Positions 1 to 5,141 of a DNA stretch of 5,740 bases are shown in pieces (within the stretch, counting starts at the first letter, position 1; the number at the start of each line of letters is the position of its first letter). This DNA is from an uncultured Sphingobium sp. (GTDB lineage: Bacteria; Pseudomonadota; Alphaproteobacteria; Sphingomonadales; Sphingomonadaceae), in the NCBI GenBank assembly GCA_913773715.1, contig CAJYHD010000196.1, positions 1 through 5,740 on the forward strand, read 5' to 3'. The notes beneath the pieces were generated by a model. That model ran no database searches. It saw nothing but the letters and a program-made list of their open reading frames with translations, and was not told where the DNA came from. The translations under genes were made by a program, and so were the position numbers.

Positions 1-33
1 GATCGGGGTCTCTTCGTTCTTCTCACAGACATT

Positions 34-40
34 AGGAGGA
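34..40 (+). promoter_or_regulatory. Strong Shine-Dalgarno site of the CsbD gene
   Basis: AGGAGGA lies six bases before the ATG at 47, a near-perfect match to the anti-SD with good spacing. It fixes the start and suggests efficient translation, as expected for an abundant small stress protein. Confidence 0.85.
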
Positions 41-46
41 ACTGAC

Positions 47-229
47 ATGGGTGAAACCACCGACAAGCTGAAGGCTGCTGCAAACAAGGCTGCTGGTTCC
101 GTCAAGGAAGGCATCGGCAAGGCAACCGACAACGCCAGCTTGCAAGCAGAAGGCAAGGCGCAGAAGGCCAAGGGCGCCGCGCAGGATGTCTCGGGTTCGG
201 TCAAGGGCGCGCTCGGCGACAAGATCTGA
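47..229 (+). CDS. CsbD-family small stress-response protein
   Basis: This 60-residue protein is hydrophilic, rich in Ala, Lys and Gly, and has no Cys, Trp, signal peptide or membrane segment. It matches the CsbD family: a Lys/Ala-rich helical start, GSVKEGIGKATDN at residues 17-29, then QAEGKAQKAKG at 33-43. CsbD proteins are usually cytoplasmic and induced by general stress, under sigma-B in Bacillus and often under the EcfG-type response in alphaproteobacteria; their molecular role is unknown. The sequence has a loose internal repeat, GSVKEGIG (17-24) and GSVKGALG (50-57), 33 residues apart, suggesting two similar helical halves. It is flanked by a strong SD and its own terminator, so it is probably monocistronic. 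Family assignment is firm; stress induction is inferred. Confidence 0.9.
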   Translation: MGETTDKLKAAANKAAGSVKEGIGKATDNASLQAEGKAQKAKGAAQDVSGSVKGALGDKI

Positions 230-250
230 TCTTAGCCGGTCGTTGCGTTT

Positions 251-295
251 GACGGCAGAAGGCTTCGCTCGAAAGGGCGGAGCCTTTTTGCCGTC
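251..295 (+). terminator. Rho-independent terminator after the CsbD gene
   Basis: The RNA can fold into one long stem. GACGGCA (251-257) pairs with TGCCGTC (289-295), AAGGCT (259-264) with AGCCTT (281-286), and CGCTC (266-270) with GGGCG (275-279, one G-U pair) around a GAAA loop at 271-274. A run of five T follows AGCC at 285-289, partly inside the stem. It starts 22 bases after the CsbD stop and separates that gene from the glmM operon. Confidence 0.8.
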
Positions 296-423
296 ATGTC
301 CTATTTGCCACCCCGCCGATATGATGACCCTGCACTTTTCGATAGGATCAGCCGCACGCACGTTAATTTCACGAAATGCGGGAAACATGCGAAGTTAAGC
401 GCTGGCTGGCAAGCGCGCTCAAG

Positions 424-460
424 CCTGCTATGGGTGTCGGACGATATCCGCCACAGCAGG
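424..460 (+). promoter_or_regulatory. Imperfect hairpin in the glmM leader
   Basis: CCTGCT (424-429) is complementary to AGCAGG (455-460). Inside, GTG (434-436) pairs with CAC (452-454) and, after one mismatch, CGGA (438-441) pairs with TCCG (447-450) around a five-base loop; four bases (430-433) bulge on the left arm. The stem ends two bases before the purine-rich GAGGGA (462-467) that probably serves as SD for the GTG start at 471. No T-run follows, so it is not a terminator. The rest of the 296-470 gap shows no gene and no convincing -35/-10 pair. The pairing is seen in the sequence; a regulatory role is a guess. Confidence 0.35.
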
Positions 461-470
461 CGAGGGACGA

Positions 471-1811
471 GTGAGCAGACGATATTTCGGCACCGACGGT
501 ATTCGCGGGCGCACCAATCAATGGCCGATGACGCCGGACTTGGCGATGAAGGTCGGCATGGCGGCCGGTACCCATTTCCAGCGCGGCAGCCACCGCCATC
601 GTGTCGTCATCGGCAAGGATACGCGGCTTTCGGGCTATATGGTCGAAAACGCGCTGGTCGCGGGCTTCACCGCTGTCGGCATGGACGTCGTGCAATTCGG
701 CCCGATCCCGACGCCCGCCGTCGCTATGCTCGCACATTCGATGCGCGCCGATTTGGGCGTCATGATCTCGGCGAGCCATAACCCCTTTTATGACAATGGC
801 ATCAAGCTGTTCGGGCCCGACGGCTACAAACTGTCCGACGCAGACGAAGCCCGGATCGAGGTGCTGCTCGATCAGGACATTCCGCTTGCCCCCTCGCAGG
901 ACATCGGCCGCGCCCGCCGCGTCGAGGATGCTCGCGGCCGCTACATCCATGCGGTGAAGTCCAGCTTCCCTGCCGACCTTCGTCTCGACGGTCTGCGCAT
1001 CGTGGTCGATTGCGCCAACGGGGCCGCCTATCAGGTTGCGCCCTCCGCGCTGTGGGAACTGGGCGCTGATGTGATCGCAGTCGGCGTTACGCCTAACGGC
1101 ACCAACATCAACGATGGCTGCGGATCGACCGCACCGATGCTGTGCCAGGAAACGGTCGTGTCCTCGGGCGCCGACATCGGCATCGCGCTCGATGGCGATG
1201 CCGATCGCCTGATCGTCGTCGACGAAAAGGGCAAGATCGTCGATGGCGACCAGATTATGGCGCTGATTGCCGCCAACTTCGCCCGCGCCGGAACGCTGCG
1301 CGGCGGCGGCCTCGTCGCGACGATCATGTCGAACCTCGGCCTCGAACGCCGCCTCGCCGATCAGGGCATCGCGCTCGAACGCACCAAGGTCGGCGACCGC
1401 TATGTCCTCGAACGGATGCGCGAAGGCGGCTTCAATGTCGGCGGCGAGCAATCGGGCCACATGATCCTGTCCGACTATGCCACCACGGGCGACGGCACAG
1501 TCGCCGCGCTTCAGGTGCTGGCTGCGCTGGTCCGCTCGGGCAAGCCCGCCAGCGAGACGCTCCACCAGTTCGATCCCGTGCCGCAATTGCTGAAGAATGT
1601 GCGTTTCTCGGGCGGCAAGCCGCTGGAACATGAAGATGTCCAGCGCGTCATCGCCCAGGCGGAGGCCGAACTTGCAGGCTCGGGCCGCCTCGTCATTCGC
1701 CCATCTGGCACCGAACCCGTCATCCGCGTCATGGCCGAGGGCGATCGCGAGGATCAGGTAAAGGATGTGGTCGATCGCATCTGCGCCGCCGTGGAGAAGG
1801 CGGCGGCGTGA
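471..1811 (+). CDS. glmM: Phosphoglucosamine mutase GlmM
   Basis: GlmM interconverts glucosamine-6-phosphate and glucosamine-1-phosphate in the cytoplasm, the step before UDP-GlcNAc, so it feeds peptidoglycan and lipopolysaccharide synthesis and is normally essential. At 446 residues it matches the usual length (445 in E. coli). Landmarks of the alpha-D-phosphohexomutase fold are all present: YFGTDGIRG at 5-13, the phosphoserine loop SASHNP with catalytic Ser102, the Mg-binding loop DGDADR at 241-246, the sugar-binding GGEQSGH at 324-330, and the phosphate-binding RPSGTEP at 410-416. The GTG start gives the family-typical [10 protein letters not shown] beginning and follows GAGGGA at 462-467. 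It is the first gene of an operon and overlaps the next start by four bases (GTGA). No folP or ftsH, its partners in E. coli, is visible upstream. Assignment is certain. Confidence 0.98.
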   Translation: MSRRYFGTDGIRGRTNQWPMTPDLAMKVGMAAGTHFQRGSHRHRVVIGKDTRLSGYMVENALVAGFTAVGMDVVQFGPIPTPAVAMLAHSMRADLGVMISASHNPFYDNGIKLFGPDGYKLSDADEARIEVLLDQDIPLAPSQDIGRARRVEDARGRYIHAVKSSFPADLRLDGLRIVVDCANGAAYQVAPSALWELGADVIAVGVTPNGTNINDGCGSTAPMLCQETVVSSGADIGIALDGDADRLIVVDEKGKIVDGDQIMALIAANFARAGTLRGGGLVATIMSNLGLERRLADQGIALERTKVGDRYVLERMREGGFNVGGEQSGHMILSDYATTGDGTVAALQVLAALVRSGKPASETLHQFDPVPQLLKNVRFSGGKPLEHEDVQRVIAQAEAELAGSGRLVIRPSGTEPVIRVMAEGDREDQVKDVVDRICAAVEKAAA

Positions 1812-2308
1812 CCGGCCCGGTTATCAATCTCGACCAGCTTTCCTTCGACGATGTCGAGGATAATGGCCGCTTCAATTCGAAGCGCGCCTTCATCGGCGAA
1901 CGCATCGGCGCGCGAGACCTTGGCTACAACCTGACCGTCCTGCCGCCCGGCAAGGTGCAATGCCCGTTCCACAGCCATTCGGGCGAGGAGGAGATGTTCT
2001 TCATCCTCGACGGCGAAGGGGAACTGCGTTTCGGCGATCGCCTCTATCCATTGCGCGCCCATGACATCATCGCCTGCCCGACGGGCGGAGCGGAGGTCGC
2101 GCACCAGATCGTCAATACCGGCGCGACCGACCTGCGCTACCTCGCTATTTCCACCATCGCCGAAGTCGAAGCCTGCACCTATCCCGACTCCGGGAAGGTG
2201 TCCGTCGTCGCAGGCAAACGCGGAGACCGCCGCCTGCGCCACATGTTCCGCACGAACGATGACGTCGATTATTATGACGGCGAAGAAGGCTGCGCTTCCG
2301 ATGCTTGA
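1808..2308 (+). CDS. Single-domain cupin protein, function unknown
   Basis: This 166-residue soluble protein carries a complete cupin beta-barrel metal site. Motif 1 is [17 protein letters not shown] at 55-71, giving His55, His57 and Glu62 as ligands; motif 2 is [14 protein letters not shown] at 90-103, giving His99. The first about 40 residues ([20 protein letters not shown] and onward) and the charged tail ([18 protein letters not shown]) lie outside the barrel. Cupins include isomerases, dioxygenases and sugar- or metal-binding sensors, and neither the substrate nor the metal can be read here. It starts with GTG inside the glmM stop and shares eight bases with the following DUF1272 start, so translation of all three is probably coupled. 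No signal peptide is seen, so it should be cytoplasmic. Family is secure; function unknown. Confidence 0.9.
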   Translation: MTGPVINLDQLSFDDVEDNGRFNSKRAFIGERIGARDLGYNLTVLPPGKVQCPFHSHSGEEEMFFILDGEGELRFGDRLYPLRAHDIIACPTGGAEVAHQIVNTGATDLRYLAISTIAEVEACTYPDSGKVSVVAGKRGDRRLRHMFRTNDDVDYYDGEEGCASDA

Positions 2309-2525
2309 AATGCGCCCCGATTGCGAACGCTGCGGCACGGACCTGCCCGCTGATGTGCCAGGCGCGTTCATCTGTTCATTCGAATGCACCTTCTGCGCGC
2401 CCTGCGCCGAAGCGCTGGATGACCGCTGCCCCAATTGCGGCGGGGAACTGATGGACCGTCCGACACGGATCGGTAAAGCGCTGAAGGATAACCCCGCTTC
2501 GACGCAGCGCCGCCACGCAGCATGA
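2301..2525 (+). CDS. DUF1272 small cysteine-rich (zinc-ribbon-like) protein
   Basis: A 74-residue protein starting [15 protein letters not shown], the recognisable opening of DUF1272. Eight Cys are arranged as C8-x2-C11, C25, C29-x2-C32-x2-C35 and C43-x2-C46 (CPNCGGEL), enough for two zinc sites; the first about 50 residues form the domain and the rest is a basic, probably flexible tail. The reading frame is open far upstream (to 2061), but that part overlaps the cupin gene and the family starts at LEMRP, so I chose the ATG at 2301. That ATG overlaps the cupin stop by eight bases (ATGCTTGA), and its own stop overlaps the thiD start by four (ATGA). No clear SD is present, which fits translational coupling. 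The family has no established function; zinc binding is inferred from the Cys spacing. Confidence 0.88.
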   Translation: MLEMRPDCERCGTDLPADVPGAFICSFECTFCAPCAEALDDRCPNCGGELMDRPTRIGKALKDNPASTQRRHAA

Positions 2526-3283
2526 CGATCGCCCGGATTCTCATCATCGCCGGCTCCGACAGCGGCGGCGGCGCCGGTATTCAGGCCGACATCAAGACCG
2601 TCACGCTGCTCGGCGGCCATGCCATGACGGCGATCACCGCGATCACCGCGCAGAACACGCTGGGCGTGCAGGCGGTGCATGCCGTTCCGACCGAAATGGT
2701 GTTGGCGCAGATGGAAAGCTGTGTCACCGACATCGGAGTCGATGCGGTCAAGATCGGCATGATTGGCTCGGCCGAAACCGCCAACGCCGTCGCCGACCGG
2801 CTGGCCTCGCTGGATGACGTGCCGATCGTCTTCGATCCCGTCATGGTGGCGACCAGCGGCTCCATGCTGGCCGATGACGCGACCATCGCCGCGTTCGAAA
2901 AGCTGATGGCGATCGCGACGGTCGTGACGCCCAACATCCCCGAACTCGCGGCGCTTGGCGGTGAGGAGATCGCGGTCCGATTTGACACGCAGCTTCTCGC
3001 CAAGGGCGGCCATGGCGAAGGCCCGATGCTGACCGACCGTCTGATCGCGCGGCGGGGCGTACTGAAAGCCTGGAGCAACGCCCGCATCGACACGCCGCAC
3101 ACCCATGGGACTGGCTGCACGCTTGCCAGCGCCATTGCGGTCGGGCTGGGTCAGGGCATGGACCTGACCGACGCCATCGAACGCGCGCGCAAATATGTGC
3201 GCGAAGCGCTACGCCTCGCTCCCGGCCTCGGCGAAGGTCACGGCCCCATGGGCGCGCCTTTGGGCTTTCATGACCATGCCTGA
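2522..3283 (+). CDS. thiD: Hydroxymethylpyrimidine/phosphomethylpyrimidine kinase ThiD
   Basis: ThiD phosphorylates 4-amino-5-hydroxymethyl-2-methylpyrimidine twice, giving the pyrophosphate that is joined to the thiazole half of thiamine. This 253-residue ribokinase-fold protein shows [17 protein letters not shown] at 10-26, the pyrimidine-pocket AQNT with Gln44 (43-46), FDPVM at 104-108, TPNIPE at 136-141, KGGH at 161-164, the anion-hole motif HGTGCT at 195-200 with Cys199, and GHGPMG near the C-terminus. It is about 13 residues shorter than E. coli ThiD; nearly all of this is lost between TPNIPE and KGGH (25 residues instead of about 39). The catalytic motifs are intact, so it should be active. 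It is fourth in the glmM operon with no other thi gene and no TPP riboswitch in view. Its stop overlaps the rnhB start by eight bases. Confidence 0.96.
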   Translation: MTIARILIIAGSDSGGGAGIQADIKTVTLLGGHAMTAITAITAQNTLGVQAVHAVPTEMVLAQMESCVTDIGVDAVKIGMIGSAETANAVADRLASLDDVPIVFDPVMVATSGSMLADDATIAAFEKLMAIATVVTPNIPELAALGGEEIAVRFDTQLLAKGGHGEGPMLTDRLIARRGVLKAWSNARIDTPHTHGTGCTLASAIAVGLGQGMDLTDAIERARKYVREALRLAPGLGEGHGPMGAPLGFHDHA

Positions 3284-3875
3284 TTTCGCGCACGAAAGCC
3301 TGCATCACCCCCATCTCGTCGCAGGCGTCGATGAGGCGGGCAGGGGGCCGCTGGCCGGTCCCGTGGTCGCCGCCGCCGTCATCCTGCGCATCGAGGATTG
3401 CCCCGAGGGTCTGGACGACAGCAAGAAGCTGACCGCCCCCCGCCGCGCTGCGCTAGAGCGCGAGATCAAGGCGCGGGCGCTCTGCTGGGGCATTGGCGTC
3501 GCCACCGTCGCGGAGATCGATGAGATCAACATTCTCTGGGCGACGATGCTGGCGATGACCCGCGCGGTCGAGGCGCTGAGCGAGGATTGCCACCATGTGC
3601 TGGTCGACGGCAATCGCTGCCCCAAATGGCGCTGGGCCTCCACCGCGATCGTGGAGGGCGACGCCAAATGCCTGTCGATCGCGGCCGCGTCCATCATCGC
3701 CAAGGAAACACGCGACCGCATGATGGTAGAGGCTGCGCGGGCGCATCCGCAATATGGGTGGGAAAGCAACAAGGGCTATGGCAGCGCGCATCACATGGCG
3801 GCCCTGCGCGCGCATGGCCCGACCCCGCTCCACAGGCGCAGTTTCGCGCCCGTCGCGCAATTCGCGCTGATCTGA
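3276..3875 (+). CDS. rnhB: Ribonuclease HII
   Basis: RNase HII cuts the RNA strand of RNA-DNA hybrids and starts removal of single ribonucleotides left in DNA. From the chosen ATG the protein has 199 residues (198 in E. coli). The four acidic metal ligands are present: Asp19 and Glu20 in [13 protein letters not shown], Asp111 in LVDGN, and Asp129 in EGDAKC. The family signature [15 protein letters not shown] follows at about 133-147, and GYGSAHH and the LHRRSFAPV end are also typical. The ATG at 3276 overlaps the thiD stop by eight bases (ATGCCTGA); an in-frame ATG at 3270 would add only Met-Thr and cannot be excluded. The frame is open back to 3195, but that part lies within thiD and looks unlike RNase HII. 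No clear SD is present. Probably the last gene of the operon. Confidence 0.96.
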   Translation: MPDFAHESLHHPHLVAGVDEAGRGPLAGPVVAAAVILRIEDCPEGLDDSKKLTAPRRAALEREIKARALCWGIGVATVAEIDEINILWATMLAMTRAVEALSEDCHHVLVDGNRCPKWRWASTAIVEGDAKCLSIAAASIIAKETRDRMMVEAARAHPQYGWESNKGYGSAHHMAALRAHGPTPLHRRSFAPVAQFALI

Positions 3876-3941
3876 CGCAGCACCCTGTCCCAAGCCGGGA
3901 CCGTTCGGGCGGGGGCGGAAGCGCACCTCTGGCGTCGGGCA

Positions 3942-3954
3942 GAATCATGGTTAA
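3942..3954 (+). promoter_or_regulatory. Possible CcrM/CtrA-type cell-cycle motif before the L,D-transpeptidase
   Basis: GAATC (3942-3946), a GANTC site of the CcrM methylase, directly abuts ATGGTTAA (3947-3954), the reverse complement of TTAACCAT, a half-site-like motif linked to CtrA/SciP control in alphaproteobacteria. The pair ends nine bases before the start codon. Single short matches are weak, and GANTC also occurs within coding sequence here. No second TTAA half at the canonical seven-base spacing is present. Confidence 0.25.
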
Positions 3955-3963
3955 TAAGGCGTC

Positions 3964-4596
3964 ATGCCTTCGTTCCGGTGCACCGCCCTGCTGATCCTCG
4001 CCGCTCTCGCTGTCCCTGCATCGGGAGCGGAGCTTAGCCCCGGCGCCTATCGCTGGACCGACGATGCAGCGACAGCGGATGGCCCACTCTACATGGTCAT
4101 CAGCATCGACCGGCAGATGGTCCATGTCTATCGCGGCGACCGCCTGATCGGGGAGGCCAGCGTTTCGACCGGCATGAAGGGGCACGGCACGCCCAAGCGG
4201 GAATATGAAGTGCTGCAAAAGCGCGAGTGGCACCGCTCCAACCTCTACAGCAACGCGCCGATGCCCTTCATGCAGCGGCTGACCTGGGACGGAATCGCGC
4301 TTCACGCCGGGCATAATCCGGGCCGCCCCGCCAGCCATGGCTGCATCCGCCTGCCCTATGCTTTTGCGCGTCAACTCTTCGCGATGACGAAGATCGGCAC
4401 GCTGGTCGAGGTGACACAGGATCGGCTCAGCCCCGCGCTCAAGATCGATACGCTGCTGGTCGGTGACCCCGGCAGCACCGTTGTGACCTTCGGCACCGGC
4501 ACGCAACTGGCCTCCGCCGATCCGCAACCTACCGCAAATGTCCCGCATCTGGACATCGACGCCAGCGTCTTCGCGCCCCGGTTGTCCCGTCGCTGA
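3964..4596 (+). CDS. Secreted L,D-transpeptidase (YkuD domain)
   Basis: The 210-residue protein starts with an Arg-containing hydrophobic signal peptide (1-22, likely cut after SGA); Cys6 is not in a lipobox. The YkuD domain spans about 42-145. It holds the subfamily-typical NAPMPFMQRLTWDGIALHAG stretch and the catalytic motif with His114, His117, Ser124, His125, Gly126, Cys127 and Arg129 (SHGCIRLP). Such enzymes use the active-site Cys in the periplasm to form 3-3 crosslinks in peptidoglycan or to attach proteins to it; which of these applies cannot be told. A tail of about 65 residues rich in Thr, Pro, Ala and Asp follows, with no domain I recognise. The start is supported by the signal peptide; only a weak AAGG (3956-3959) precedes it at a short distance. 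It lies 88 bases after rnhB, so it may have its own promoter or be read through. Confidence 0.93.
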   Translation: MPSFRCTALLILAALAVPASGAELSPGAYRWTDDAATADGPLYMVISIDRQMVHVYRGDRLIGEASVSTGMKGHGTPKREYEVLQKREWHRSNLYSNAPMPFMQRLTWDGIALHAGHNPGRPASHGCIRLPYAFARQLFAMTKIGTLVEVTQDRLSPALKIDTLLVGDPGSTVVTFGTGTQLASADPQPTANVPHLDIDASVFAPRLSRR

Positions 4597-4602
4597 CTGA
4601 AC

Positions 4603-4636
4603 CTTTCCGCGCGACGATCATTGTCGCTGCGGAAGG
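4603..4636 (+). terminator. Hairpin plus T-run: terminator/attenuator covering the next SD
   Basis: CTTTCCGC (4603-4610) pairs with GCGGAAGG (4629-4636, one G-U pair) and GCGAC (4611-4615) with GTCGC (4623-4627), with a single bulged T at 4628 and a seven-base loop. TTTTT follows at 4639-4643. This is the shape of an intrinsic terminator for the L,D-transpeptidase gene, only six bases after its stop. The right arm includes most of the SD AAGGAG (4633-4638) of the next gene, so in a read-through transcript it would hide the ribosome site. The pairing is visible in the sequence; whether it terminates, attenuates or gates translation is inference. Confidence 0.55.
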
Positions 4637-4638
4637 AG
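4633..4638 (+). promoter_or_regulatory. Shine-Dalgarno site of the glycine-zipper gene, in a hairpin arm
   Basis: AAGGAG lies seven bases before the ATG at 4646, a strong and well-placed ribosome site that sets the start. Four of its six bases are paired in the hairpin at 4603-4636. No promoter could be identified in the 49-base gap, so a promoter within the L,D-transpeptidase gene or transcription from upstream is needed. Confidence 0.75.
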
Positions 4639-4645
4639 TTTTTCC

Positions 4646-5083
4646 ATGAAGAAGACGTCGATTTTTGCCGCTCTCGCCGCCGCCCTGCTGGTCCAGGCAG
4701 CTGCCCCGGACATGGCCATGGCGCAGAACCGCGACCGCGATCGTTGGGATCATCGCGACAATGACAATCGCCGTGATCGCTGGGACCGCAATGACCGGCG
4801 CTGGCGCGGCGACCGCAACGAAGGCTGGGATCCGGCCGCGCATTATTCCGCGCGCCGTGGTGGCGATCGACGGCTTGGCCGCGATGACCGCATCTATCGC
4901 GGCCGCGACAATCGCTATTATTGCAAGCGCAATGACGGCACCACGGGCCTCGTCATCGGCGGCGTGGCGGGCGGCCTGCTGGGCAATGCCATCGGCGGTA
5001 ATACGCTCGGCACCCTGCTCGGCGCGGGCGGCGGCGCGCTGCTTGGTCGTCAGATCGATCGCGGCGACGTGAAGTGCCGCTGA
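4646..5083 (+). CDS. Exported glycine-zipper protein with Asp/Arg/Trp-rich linker
   Basis: This 145-residue protein has three parts. A signal peptide, MKKTSIFAALAAALLVQ and onward, is probably cut after AMA at residue 26. Residues 27-62 are low complexity, made almost wholly of Asp, Arg, Asn and Trp, with repeated RDRWD-like units. A glycine-zipper domain then spans about 98-137 (TGLVIGGVAGGLLGNAIGG, then GTLLGAGGGALLGRQID). The last part resembles the 17-kDa-antigen/glycine-zipper-2TM family, whose Gly-x3-Gly pattern packs helices in or on membranes. Cys93 and Cys144 flank the zipper and could form a disulfide in the periplasm. No lipobox Cys is present, so it is not a lipoprotein of the 17-kDa type. 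It follows the L,D-transpeptidase on the same strand, which fits an envelope role, but no function is known. Start set by a strong SD. Confidence 0.85.
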   Translation: MKKTSIFAALAAALLVQAAAPDMAMAQNRDRDRWDHRDNDNRRDRWDRNDRRWRGDRNEGWDPAAHYSARRGGDRRLGRDDRIYRGRDNRYYCKRNDGTTGLVIGGVAGGLLGNAIGGNTLGTLLGAGGGALLGRQIDRGDVKCR

Positions 5084-5095
5084 TCCTTCAAGCAT

Positions 5096-5137
5096 AAAAA
5101 AAGGCCGCCGATCTGTTTGGACCGGCGGCCTTTTTTT
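5096..5137. terminator. Bidirectional intrinsic terminator between converging genes
   Basis: A run of seven A (5096-5102) precedes GGCCGCCG (5103-5110), which pairs perfectly with CGGCGGCC (5123-5130), followed by seven T (5131-5137). The symmetric design gives a GC stem with a U-tract on either strand, serving both the glycine-zipper gene (stop 13 bases before) and the minus-strand ahpF (stop at 5142-5144). Confidence 0.95.
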
Positions 5138-5141
5138 GACC

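Noticed and set aside
369..1631. Long open frame on the minus strand opposite glmM (420 codons)
   Set aside because: It is antisense to a certain gene, has low-complexity Arg/Ala/Asp/His-rich content and no recognisable domain. Such frames arise from GC-rich codon bias.
2061..2300. Upstream in-frame extension of the DUF1272 gene
   Set aside because: It lies wholly within the cupin gene in another frame and translates to Ser/Pro/Arg-rich shadow sequence; the family begins at LEMRP.
2629..2651. Short tandem repeat of GCGATCACC in thiD
   Set aside because: It encodes the TAITAIT stretch leading into the conserved AQNT motif; explained by the protein sequence rather than by a DNA element.
1754..3106. 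Long open frame on the minus strand opposite the cupin, DUF1272 and thiD genes (450 codons)
   Set aside because: It spans three well-supported plus-strand genes and shows no family motif, only the Arg/Asp/Gly/His-rich composition of a shadow frame.
3195..3275. Upstream in-frame extension of rnhB
   Set aside because: It would overlap thiD by nearly 90 bases and adds residues not found in RNase HII; the start at 3276 gives the family-typical length.
3887..3901. Small inverted repeat GTCCC...GGGAC after rnhB as a terminator
   Set aside because: Only five pairs with a five-base loop and no T-run after it, so it does not meet the pattern of an intrinsic terminator.
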